Below are positions 35,453 to 41,941 of a DNA stretch of 41,941 bases, piece after piece. The DNA is taken from assembly GCA_020052955.1 (NCBI GenBank), contig JAGVOB010000163.1:1-41941 (forward strand), read 5' to 3'. The notes under the pieces are model-generated. The model worked only from the letters and a program-made list of their open reading frames with translations. It had not been told where the DNA came from and did not search any database. Source of the stretch: Candidatus Omnitrophota bacterium (lineage in GTDB: Bacteria > Omnitrophota > Gorgyraeia > VGKN01). Within the stretch, counting starts at the first letter, position 1; the number at the start of each line of letters is the position of its first letter. The translations under genes and the position numbers were made by a program.

Positions 35453-37820
35453 CGTTCCAGGTAATAGGATGGTCTTTAGGCACAGCCCGTTTTACTTTCC
35501 TTCCAATGACTAAATCAATATACTTAGGCATAATCCCATGGCCGGGGCCTTTTATGTCTATCTTATCCGAATCTAGGAGCTCGCCGATAGCCAAATCCTT
35601 AGCGGCAAAAATACTCTTTCTGAATTTATTAATCGTTTCAAATTCAGCCGGCCGAATAACTTTTACTCCATCTCCTAGTATCTGTAAAATTTTCGAAGAA
35701 TTACTTACCAATTCAGCCATTTCGTCAGGGTCAGAAGACAGTATATGGTCCGGTCCTTCCAAGTACTTATTAAGCGTAAAATGCCTCTCGATAACATTAG
35801 CGCCCAAGCCAATAGCCAAATTAGCAGTCAGTAGACCGATACTATGGTCAGAATAACCAACAGGCAACTTAAATGCCGTTTTTAATGTACTGATAACTTT
35901 CAGGTTTGCATCTTCCATATGCATAGGATAATCAGATACACAATGCAAAAGTATAACATTTTTATTCCCGGTTTTGGTGATAACCTCTAAGGCCTCTTCT
36001 ACCATAGCTAAATTAGACATGCCTGTAGATAAAATAATCGGTTTCTGCTTAGAGGCTGTATAACTTAAGAGCCTATGGTTAACTAAATCAAAGGAAGAAA
36101 TTTTATAGCATCCGACCCCCACCATCTCAAGAATATCCACATCTTCTTCGCTGAAGGGGGTTGAAAAAAAAGGAATACCATTTCTTTTTGAATATCGATA
36201 TAGTAACTTAAATTCATTTTCCGTAAATTCGAGCCTGGAAAACATATCATAATAGTTCTCTTCCATGCTTAATGTCTTTTCAAAATAATTTGCGCTTTTT
36301 ACCTTAGAAGATACTCTTTTTTCGGCTTTAAAAGTTTGAAACTTAACCGCATCACAGCCTGCTTCTTTGGCCTTCCGTATCAATTCTTTGGCTATCCTGA
36401 TGTTTCCATTATGGTTTAAGCCTGCCTCTGCGATGATAAGCGGTTTATAGCCATCCCCCACTAACTTACCCAAAATATTAACTACGCTGTTAAAGCCAAA
36501 TTTATACCCTTGCCTGATATTTATATTCTTAGAATAGTAATCACTTGAAATCAATTCCGCAAGGTCAACGCCTTTGGCAAACAATATCTGGATATCCGAG
36601 TAATGAAACTCAGCTAAAGAACCACAATTATATAAGTTTATCAATTTGGATAAAGCGCTGTTTATGTTTGATAATTCAACTTCGTAGCCATAGAAATACT
36701 TCGGATATACTTCATCAATACGCTGTATCATACCAGAGACAAAATCATCGCGGTTTACAAAACCTAATTTCACGAATTGAAGTAAGGTTTCTGCGATTAA
36801 ATGGCTGTTTTTATTTTTGTATAACGGCTCATCCTTATCGCATGCGATTTCAAAACAAAGGGTTGTGGTATCTTTAGAGAGGCCTTCGGAGGAAAACCTC
36901 TTCTGTTCGGTAACCCTATGGAAAATTATGTTAGGGTCATCAAAATATAACCAGTCAAACTTATCTTGAAAAACCAACGGTTTTTTAAATTTCAGAAAAA
37001 CAAAAATGATACTCCGGAACTTCAAATTATTTTTTATTCCCAAAAACCGCGTAAGATGATTTAGGGGAACTGTAGAGATTAAAATACTATCTTTTAAATC
37101 AATGGTCCTTTTTTTATTTATTACTAAAGATAAAACACTGTCTTCATTAGTATTTATCGAAGTGACCTCGGAATTAAGCATTATGTTCCCGGACATCTTC
37201 ACTATCTTTCTTTTCAGGACATCTACAATCTGCCCGCTGCCCCTTCGGCATACTGCACACCATTGGTTACAATAAAAGGCTTCGTATTTCTTTCTTAATT
37301 CTATTCTCTTGGGCGCCCAATTCGTTATCATATCTGCTGTTTTCATGCCCCATATTTTTTTGGGATAATCCTCATAGAATAATTTTTGCAGGGTTGGGCC
37401 AACCAGGGATTCGACATATTTCTTATAATTTGTGGCTATTGCCCTCTTAAAAGGATCAACAGCCTCTAACTCCTTGCGGATTTGATTTTGCAGGTCTGCG
37501 GGAAACTCCTTTATAGTGGAAACGGCTAAAGGATAATCATAAAGTTTGCCGTTTTTGAAATTCTTGCACCAAAACTGTTTCTCCAAAAATATATCCGGAG
37601 ATAATTTCTTCCAATACTTAACAATATTTTTGTTAAAAGAATGGAATAATTTCGGACCAAGATCCACATAATCCCCTTCAAAATCCAAAGTCCTTAAAAG
37701 ACCCCCGGGATTGCCAAGTTTTTCAAGAATAGTCACATTGATGCCTTTTTGCAATAATTCATATGCGGCAACTAAACCGGTGATGCCTGCACCAATTATG
37801 TAAACGTTTTTATCTTTCAT
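35445..37820 (-). CDS. neuB: FAD oxidoreductase-NeuB (nonulosonate synthase) fusion
   Basis: 791 residues without a frame break. Residues 1-about 445 are an amine-oxidase/UDP-galactopyranose-mutase-like flavoprotein: VYIIGAGITGLVAAY (6-20), LEKLGNPGG, YVDLGPKLFH, and CGSLAEFHYSD late in the domain. From 459 the sequence is NeuB: PLIIAEAGLNHNGN (460-473), AVKFQTFKAE, FFSTPFSEED, YKISSFD, YSDHSIG (656-662, H659), IERHFTLN (H680), EGPDH. Residues about 733-791 form the SAF domain (RKSIFAAKDLAIGE, GPGHGIMP). NeuB condenses phosphoenolpyruvate with ManNAc or a related 6-carbon sugar. The flavin domain may oxidise, isomerise or reduce a sugar in the same path; its role is unknown. It lies 1 base after the Gfo/Idh gene. 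Confidence 0.88.
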   Translation of the reverse strand: MKDKNVYIIGAGITGLVAAYELLQKGINVTILEKLGNPGGLLRTLDFEGDYVDLGPKLFHSFNKNIVKYWKKLSPDIFLEKQFWCKNFKNGKLYDYPLAVSTIKEFPADLQNQIRKELEAVDPFKRAIATNYKKYVESLVGPTLQKLFYEDYPKKIWGMKTADMITNWAPKRIELRKKYEAFYCNQWCAVCRRGSGQIVDVLKRKIVKMSGNIMLNSEVTSINTNEDSVLSLVINKKRTIDLKDSILISTVPLNHLTRFLGIKNNLKFRSIIFVFLKFKKPLVFQDKFDWLYFDDPNIIFHRVTEQKRFSSEGLSKDTTTLCFEIACDKDEPLYKNKNSHLIAETLLQFVKLGFVNRDDFVSGMIQRIDEVYPKYFYGYEVELSNINSALSKLINLYNCGSLAEFHYSDIQILFAKGVDLAELISSDYYSKNINIRQGYKFGFNSVVNILGKLVGDGYKPLIIAEAGLNHNGNIRIAKELIRKAKEAGCDAVKFQTFKAEKRVSSKVKSANYFEKTLSMEENYYDMFSRLEFTENEFKLLYRYSKRNGIPFFSTPFSEEDVDILEMVGVGCYKISSFDLVNHRLLSYTASKQKPIILSTGMSNLAMVEEALEVITKTGNKNVILLHCVSDYPMHMEDANLKVISTLKTAFKLPVGYSDHSIGLLTANLAIGLGANVIERHFTLNKYLEGPDHILSSDPDEMAELVSNSSKILQILGDGVKVIRPAEFETINKFRKSIFAAKDLAIGELLDSDKIDIKGPGHGIMPKYIDLVIGRKVKRAVPKDHPITWNDV

Positions 37821-37821
37821 A

Positions 37822-38787
37822 TCATTTGCCTTTCTCGGCAGCCTCTAAAGCAATCCTTAAGACTTCTATGCCTTCTTTTAACGGTATTAAGGTTTGCTTC
37901 CTCTTTTTTATACAATATAGGAAATGTTTGAGTTCGCTTATAAACATACCATTCCTTTCAAACCCTCGGGGGTTCCTCCTGATATATTTTTTACCATTTC
38001 GGCTTTCACTTATCAATATTCCCTCATGGCAATTCCAATAAATTCTTCTTTTCTCGGCTACAATTAACAAATCATGCACTCGGGGCTTTTGAAAATAATC
38101 AACGTGTACATGTCCGATAACCTTATTATTAAATCCCAGTGTGATTTCCGCTATATTTTCCACATCGGTTTTTAAGCCGGGAAGCCTGTCATGAATACAC
38201 GTAACTCTAGAAACCCCGCCAAAAAGCCAATACATATAATCAATCGGATGGATAAGTGTTAGAATAACGCCGCCGCCTAATCTTTTCAAAGCGCTATAGC
38301 CCTTGCGATAATCTTCCCATGGATGCCAATCTGGCAAATACTCCGCCCATCTGGCACTTGCATAAATAACTCTCCCTAATGCCTTATTCTTAACCCAATA
38401 TTTTATAGTTTGCAGGTGCGGATGAAACCGGAACTGACAACCGATAAAAGTAATTAGTCCTTTTTTCTTAACCAAAGAATGTAATTCTTGCAAATGCACC
38501 AGATTATGAGAGACGGGCTTTTCGATAAAAAGGTTGCAGCCGGCTTTTGCACATTTCAATGCAACTTCAACATGCAAAGAAGTGGGATTGGCAATAATTG
38601 CGACATCCGGTTTCTGTGCAAGGGCATCATTAATATCATGATAGGCCGGTAATGAAGAAAATTTATTTATATCCTTCATTACGCTTTTTTGGGTCCTGTA
38701 AAGAATTATATCTTTATATCCTAAACTTATAAGATTAGAGAGATGCCTTGAACCAACTGATCCCAAACCTATAACTAATATTTTCAT
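37822..38787 (-). CDS. Gfo/Idh/MocA family sugar oxidoreductase
   Basis: 321 residues. IGLGSVGSRHLSNL (6-19) binds NAD(P). The conserved catalytic-lysine motif is FIEKPVSHN (EKP, 89-91). A GGGVILTLIHPIDYMYWLFG segment (split in two strands) holds the expected Asp/His of the family. Members oxidise or reduce nucleotide or free sugars, often at C3. In a cluster with NeuA/NeuB-type genes it probably works on a nonulosonate or its 6-carbon precursor (inference). It abuts the fusion gene by 1 base and follows neuA by 6 bases. Confidence 0.88.
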   Translation of the reverse strand: MKILVIGLGSVGSRHLSNLISLGYKDIILYRTQKSVMKDINKFSSLPAYHDINDALAQKPDVAIIANPTSLHVEVALKCAKAGCNLFIEKPVSHNLVHLQELHSLVKKKGLITFIGCQFRFHPHLQTIKYWVKNKALGRVIYASARWAEYLPDWHPWEDYRKGYSALKRLGGGVILTLIHPIDYMYWLFGGVSRVTCIHDRLPGLKTDVENIAEITLGFNNKVIGHVHVDYFQKPRVHDLLIVAEKRRIYWNCHEGILISESRNGKKYIRRNPRGFERNGMFISELKHFLYCIKKRKQTLIPLKEGIEVLRIALEAAEKGK

Positions 38788-38793
38788 TTTATA

Positions 38794-39516
38794 TTATCTG
38801 TTTTTTAGCCTATCTGAAGCACTTAAAAGATCTTTCTGCTCATCGATATCAATCATATCTGCTGCGCTTATTATCAAAGGTAATACATTCTTGCCGGATA
38901 TCGAATTTTCTTCCAAAAGAGTCTTTCTTCTAGTCATTTCCAGGTCGCCCGTCTGAAAATAAACATCCGGGAGCTTTTGTCTGGGAATGTTATAAGGTTC
39001 AAAGATGCTATCATTTAATACAGGAACTATAAAATCCCCCTTTATTTTAAACATCCGGTAAGGATGCTGTCTGCACAACGCAACCGTTCTGACTGAATTA
39101 GCATCTGGATATTTTTTAAGAAGACGATGCCCCTTTTCTATTAGTCCCTCCGGCCTCAAAGGCGAGGTTGGCCGTAATAATACAAAAATATCAAACATTT
39201 TGTGTTCATATTTTTCCAGCCAATCTGCGGCGTGCTTAAAAACAGGATAATCAGGCGTACCATCTTGAGCGTATTCTGCCGGTCTTATAAAAGGGACATC
39301 CGCACCGTATTTCTTGGCGATATCAGCTATTTCTAAATCATCTGTTGATACAATAGTCCTTTTTACTAAAGGGCATTTTAAGGAATACTCAATCGCGTAT
39401 GACAATAGGGGTTTCCCATTTAAAAGGCTTATGTTCTTTTTCTTTATACCCTTACTCCCACCTCTGGCTGGGATAATAGTAACAATGCGCACGTCACGCT
39501 TCTTAGCTACCAACAT
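38794..39516 (-). CDS. neuA: CMP-nonulosonate (N-acylneuraminate) cytidylyltransferase
   Basis: 240 residues. The nucleotide-binding signature is IIPARGGSKGIKKKNI (14-29). TIVSTDDLEIADIAKKYGA, FIRPAEYAQD, LLRPTSPLR and a late YFQTGDLEMTRR are typical of NeuA/LegF/PseF enzymes. It activates a nonulosonic acid with CTP, giving the CMP-sugar used by the transferases. The exact acid (sialic, legionaminic, pseudaminic) cannot be read from the sequence. It overlaps the SDR gene by 10 bases, similar to SDR-NeuA pairs in flagellin-glycan loci. Confidence 0.92.
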   Translation of the reverse strand: MLVAKKRDVRIVTIIPARGGSKGIKKKNISLLNGKPLLSYAIEYSLKCPLVKRTIVSTDDLEIADIAKKYGADVPFIRPAEYAQDGTPDYPVFKHAADWLEKYEHKMFDIFVLLRPTSPLRPEGLIEKGHRLLKKYPDANSVRTVALCRQHPYRMFKIKGDFIVPVLNDSIFEPYNIPRQKLPDVYFQTGDLEMTRRKTLLEENSISGKNVLPLIISAADMIDIDEQKDLLSASDRLKNR

Positions 39517-40286
39517 GTAAAGCCCCCATCGACTATCAAATTATGCCCAGTAACGTATTCTGAGGCATCGGACGATAGATATACTAATGCTCCACTCAAC
39601 TCTTTTGTAAGTCCCATCCTTCTAAGAGGCGTCTTATAAGAATAATTTCTTATAAACTTTTCTAACTGTTTATTAAAAATTCCTCCGGGACTAATACAAT
39701 TCACTCTTATATTATACTTACTTAGATAACACGCCAAATATTTAGTAAGCTGTATAACCGCAGCTTTGCTCATAGCATATACCTCCGAACAATTTCTTCC
39801 GGAATCAGCATATATTCTTTGATCAGGCGCGACTAATCCATAAATCGAGCCTATATTTACTATGTTCCCTTTTCTTCGCTTAATCATGCTTTTAGAAACA
39901 ACCTGAGAACAAAGAAAAGCTCCTTTTGCATTAATAGCCATTATTTTATCGAACTCCTCAGGTGTCCTTTTTTCAAACGGCGTAAATACACCCATGCCGG
40001 CATTATTCACGAGAGTGTCTATCTTCTTGAAATGTCTCAAAACTTTATCCACGCATTTTTCAATAGAGCCTTTATCTGTAACATCCATCTCTAACGATAT
40101 AGCTTTCCCGCCAGATTTGCATATTTTACTTTCCGTTTTTCTACACGCATCAATAACCTTATCGGTGAGTACCAGGTAAGCGCCAAATTCTGTTAATGTT
40201 TGGGCTATTGCCCTACATAGCTGACCATTGGCACCAGTTATTAATATAACTTTTTTATCTAGACTAAATAATTTACTTGCAGACAT
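39507..40286 (-). CDS. short-chain dehydrogenase/reductase
   Basis: 259 residues, classical SDR. ITGANGQLCRAIA (16-28) is the cofactor loop; the position usually held by a third Gly is Cys24. NNAGMG (94-99), catalytic S147 (NIGSIYG), Y170 and K174 (VYAMSK) and a C-terminal VTGHNLIVDGG are present. Paired with NeuA it may act like PtmA-type SDRs of legionaminate pathways, which handle an amino-sugar intermediate (inference); a FabG-like role is less likely. It is the first intact gene after the IS, with AAAGGGG about 11 bases before the ATG. The 86 bases up to the IS hold no clear promoter. Confidence 0.85.
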   Translation of the reverse strand: MSASKLFSLDKKVILITGANGQLCRAIAQTLTEFGAYLVLTDKVIDACRKTESKICKSGGKAISLEMDVTDKGSIEKCVDKVLRHFKKIDTLVNNAGMGVFTPFEKRTPEEFDKIMAINAKGAFLCSQVVSKSMIKRRKGNIVNIGSIYGLVAPDQRIYADSGRNCSEVYAMSKAAVIQLTKYLACYLSKYNIRVNCISPGGIFNKQLEKFIRNYSYKTPLRRMGLTKELSGALVYLSSDASEYVTGHNLIVDGGFTCW

Positions 40287-40369
40287 AGTAGAATAACCCC
40301 TTTATTATTGTTCGAATGTGCATAATTAACAGACTCTATTATTCTATTTCTTCTTAAAAAGCCACCAAG

Positions 40370-40372
40370 TAG
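40370..40372. repeat. IS target-site duplication, left copy
   Basis: TAG immediately outside the left TG end; the same TAG follows the right CA end at 41638-41640. A 3-bp duplication is normal for IS3-family insertion. Confidence 0.8.
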
Positions 40373-40401
40373 TGCTCTTCCCCTCTTTAGTGGACAAATT
40401 G
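40373..40401. repeat. IS3 terminal inverted repeat, left
   Basis: Imperfect repeat of the right end, sharing TCTTCCCC and AGTGGACA. The orfB stop codon directly abuts it. Confidence 0.85.
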
Positions 40402-41238
40402 TTAAGATTGTAAAGAGCGTTTTTCATACTCAAAAAGGCTTAGGTAACCGAGCGTTGAATGCGCCCTTTTGCGGTTGTAGTACATCTCAACGTACTCAAA
40501 GATCCTTCTTTTTGCCTCTTCCCGTGTTTTGAACTTTGTCCGGTGAATCAGCTCCACCTTAAGCGTATGAAAAAAACTCTCAGCTACGGCGTTATCCCAG
40601 CAGTCGCCTTTTTTGCTCATGCTGCCTACGAATTCATTTTGGGCCAATAACGCTTTAAAATCATTAGCGGCATATTGAACACCCCTGTCAGAATGATAAA
40701 CAAGCCCTTTAGGGGGAGAACGCCGTAGGATTGCCTGTTTTAACGCCTGAAGCGTCAAAGTCTCGGCAATTGTTTTATCCATAGCAAGCCCAACGATTCC
40801 TCGTGAAAACAAATCGAGTATCGCCGCCAGATAGAGCCAGCCCTCATACGTCCAAATATAGGTTATATCCGATACCCAGACGGCGTTCGGTTTTTCTACC
40901 GAGAAAATCCGGTTCAAGACATTAGGCCACACAGGATAATCATGCTTCGAGTTTGTTGTCACCCTGAACTTGCGCCTCTGTATGGCAACCAGGTTACTAA
41001 GGCGCATAAGGCGGGCGATACGATTCAAAGAACAAGGAATCTGCTCTTTATTACGCAGTTCGTTCCATACCCGCGGGCTGCCGTAATTACGGTTATTATC
41101 CCAGAATACCCGCCTTATTTCAATGAGCAGATTGTCGTTATTGATTCTGTTTAGGCTTTTAGGCCTTGTCTTAAACGCGTAATAACCGCTCCTGGATACT
41201 TCCACCGCGCGGCACATCTTCTCAAGCGGAAAGACCAA
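40402..41238 (-). CDS. IS3-family transposase OrfB (DDE integrase)
   Basis: 278 residues counted from a TTG. The real product is probably OrfAB made by frameshifting, since this frame is open upstream through TDRERFEFIDLNR into orfA. It has the MCRAVEVSRSGYYAF start region and HTH_21-like segment, then the rve catalytic core. The three acids lie in WVSDITYI, YHSDRGVQ and AVAESFFHTLK. The C-terminus is RAHSTLGYLSLFEYE. It performs the cut-and-join steps of transposition. Confidence 0.93.
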   Translation of the reverse strand: MVFPLEKMCRAVEVSRSGYYAFKTRPKSLNRINNDNLLIEIRRVFWDNNRNYGSPRVWNELRNKEQIPCSLNRIARLMRLSNLVAIQRRKFRVTTNSKHDYPVWPNVLNRIFSVEKPNAVWVSDITYIWTYEGWLYLAAILDLFSRGIVGLAMDKTIAETLTLQALKQAILRRSPPKGLVYHSDRGVQYAANDFKALLAQNEFVGSMSKKGDCWDNAVAESFFHTLKVELIHRTKFKTREEAKRRIFEYVEMYYNRKRAHSTLGYLSLFEYEKRSLQS

Positions 41239-41249
41239 ACGGTTTAAGT

Positions 41250-41558
41250 CTATAAATTCGAACCGTTCTCGGTCGGTTTTGAAAATATGCCGACTGCTTT
41301 TTTTAGTATTTCTATCTCCATTTCGGCGTTGCGCAGCTTACGCCGCAAGGCGACCATTTCCGTTAAATGCCCCTTGCCTACAAACGCTTTATCGCCATCC
41401 TGGGCATACTTCCTTTTCCAATTATAAAGCACATTGGCGTGGATTCCCAAAGAGCGGGCTACTTCCGAGGCTTTTTGGCCTTCTTCGGTAATCATTTTGA
41501 CCGCTTGAACCTTAAACGCCTTGTCAAAACGTTTCATTTGGACCTTTTCCCCATCCAT
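41250..41558 (-). CDS. IS3-family OrfA (helix-turn-helix DNA-binding protein)
   Basis: 102 residues with a strong ribosome site (AGGAGGT) 5 bases before ATG 41558. Residues 10-50 form a transposase_8-type helix-turn-helix (SEVARSLGIHANVLYNWKRK). It is followed by a leucine-zipper-like coiled coil (about 67-88) for multimerisation. OrfA alone binds the ends and modulates transposition; a -1 shift near codon 87 gives the OrfAB transposase of about 385 residues. Confidence 0.93.
   Translation of the reverse strand: MDGEKVQMKRFDKAFKVQAVKMITEEGQKASEVARSLGIHANVLYNWKRKYAQDGDKAFVGKGHLTEMVALRRKLRNAEMEIEILKKAVGIFSKPTENGSNL
41298..41304 (-). promoter_or_regulatory. A7 slippery site for -1 frameshifting
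   Basis: In the orfA frame the run reads as A AAA AAA followed by G, the canonical X XXY YYZ heptamer of IS3-family elements. After a -1 slip the frame stays open into orfB. Confidence 0.75.
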
Positions 41559-41608
41559 CGGACACCTCCTAATTAAGAGCTGGCTTTTATGCTAACCACC
41601 AACTCTTC

Positions 41609-41637
41609 ATTGTGTCCACTTTTTCGGGGGAAGATCA
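41609..41637. repeat. IS3 terminal inverted repeat, right
   Basis: Reverse complement begins TGATCTTCCCCC and keeps AGTGGACA like the left end. Confidence 0.85.
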
Positions 41638-41640
41638 TAG
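41638..41640. repeat. IS target-site duplication, right copy
   Basis: TAG next to the CA end, matching 40370-40372. Confidence 0.8.
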
Positions 41641-41842
41641 CGCCTACTTCACAGCCGACATCAAGGACCTTTTCTCCCTTGTTTATATCTAAAAGATGCA
41701 ATACATAATCCTTGTGTTTTATGGCGCCGATATCCCGGTATGCCCTCCTAGACTGCATATCACCGCATTTAATGTCTTCTTCTACGGCATAGAAATACCC
41801 TTTTAGCCACCCGTCTTCAGGGTATTTATCAACTAGGTCATA
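41641..41842 (-). pseudogene. N-terminal part of a SAM methyltransferase caught between two IS elements
   Basis: In one minus-strand frame the segment reads YDLVDKYPEDGWLKG, then YAVEEDIKCGDMQSRRAY and ends with motif I, KGEKVLDVGCEVGA. That is the start of the SAM-binding core. The IS3 copy cuts it just after this motif. When the IS is removed in thought, the joined frame runs only a few residues (TWWLFKKK) before a TAG, so the gene body had already been lost or shifted. On the other side, coding sequence begins right at the end of the second IS. No start codon of the original gene is left. Confidence 0.7.
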
Positions 41843-41941
41843 TGAACTTGCCCTACTAAAACGGACACTTAATTAACCCCATTTCTTCGTTCATACTCCA
41901 CCGGACTGACATAGCCAAGAGTTGAATGCAGTCTCTTGCGA
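41843..41941 (-). mobile_element. end of a second IS3-family element, continues past the window
   Basis: An outer TG at 41843 begins TGAACTTGCCC, followed by a GGACACTT stretch resembling IS3-family terminal repeats, then the 3' end of an orfB. The sequence differs clearly from the neighbouring complete IS, so it is a different member of the family. Confidence 0.75.
41869..41941 (-). CDS. IS3-family transposase OrfB, C-terminal 23 residues (partial)
   Basis: The frame open from the window edge gives RKRLHSTLGYVSPVEYERR and ends GVN before TAA at 41869-41871. The HSxLGYxSPxEYE motif is the conserved C-terminus of IS3-family integrases. The rest of the gene lies outside the window. Confidence 0.9.
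   Translation of the reverse strand, partial: RKRLHSTLGYVSPVEYERRNGVN

Larger units (their letters stand above)
40373..41637 (-). mobile_element. complete IS3-family insertion sequence (1,265 bp)
   Basis: Ends begin TG and finish CA. The 29-bp terminal repeats (40373-40401 and 41609-41637) match at 21 of 29 positions, starting TGCTCTTCCCC and TGATCTTCCCCC. TAG is duplicated on both sides. Inside are orfA and orfB on the minus strand with an A7 slippery run. The ORFs are intact, so the element may be active. It has inserted into a methyltransferase fragment upstream of the nonulosonate genes. Confidence 0.93.

Noticed and set aside
1-41941. CRISPR arrays, tRNA/rRNA genes, prophage genes, toxin-antitoxin or restriction modules
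   Set aside because: No spaced direct repeats, RNA-gene cloverleafs or marker proteins of these systems were found on either strand.

Overview
The window is a dense surface-glycan biosynthesis locus from a bacterium, probably an uncultivated Gram-negative-type lineage. Base composition is A+T-rich by eye (about 40% GC) and the proteins are rich in Lys and Ile. The many cobalamin-type radical SAM proteins and odd domain fusions remind me of Omnitrophota/PVC-like metagenomic genomes, but that placement is inference. From about 41.9 kb down to 0.1 kb every supported gene is on the minus strand. Genes abut or overlap by a few bases with no convincing internal terminator, so most of the locus may be read as one or a few long operons, entered from the right.

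Right edge (41941-40287): the end of one IS3-family element, a methyltransferase fragment, then a complete 1,265-bp IS3-family element (inverted repeats, TAG target duplication, OrfA/OrfB with an A7 slippery site). Next (40286-33520) comes a nonulosonic-acid (sialic/legionaminic-like) activation module: an SDR, a NeuA-type CMP-sugar synthetase, a Gfo/Idh oxidoreductase, an FAD-oxidoreductase-NeuB fusion, an unassigned Rossmann dehydrogenase, a large putative transferase and a methyltransferase. No hydrolysing UDP-sugar 2-epimerase (NeuC type) is present. A Wzx-like flippase follows (31613-30084).

The segment 30073-24106 looks like a phospho-alcohol decoration module similar in logic to lic/phosphocholine loci. 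It holds a HisC-like PLP enzyme, a canonical LicC-like nucleotidyltransferase, a second degenerate nucleotidyltransferase fused to a DUF2284 iron-sulfur-type domain, a CDP-alcohol phosphotransferase lacking its last motif Asp, and a methyltransferase fused to an APH/choline-kinase-like domain. I regard this module and the FAD-NeuB fusion as the best candidates for undescribed biology.

The segment 24104-16644 holds a radical SAM protein, a methyltransferase broken at a G8 tract (possible phase variation), a DegT-type sugar aminotransferase, two glycosyltransferases, and gmd plus fcl for GDP-L-fucose. The segment 16625-1979 alternates methyltransferases (some with a Trm112-like zinc ribbon, one fused to a glycosyltransferase), GT2 polyprenyl-phosphate-type glycosyltransferases, three GT-C/GT39-like membrane glycosyltransferases, an AsnB-type amidotransferase, an FAD oxidoreductase and a radical SAM protein. 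It also holds a 44-residue zinc-knuckle peptide gene coupled on both sides.

The left end (1887-81) is decayed: a frameshifted radical SAM gene and a frameshifted glycosyltransferase C-terminus. No RNA genes, CRISPR arrays or confident promoters were seen. Three gene breaks depend on one or two bases, so sequencing or assembly error must be excluded before biological readings of them are trusted.
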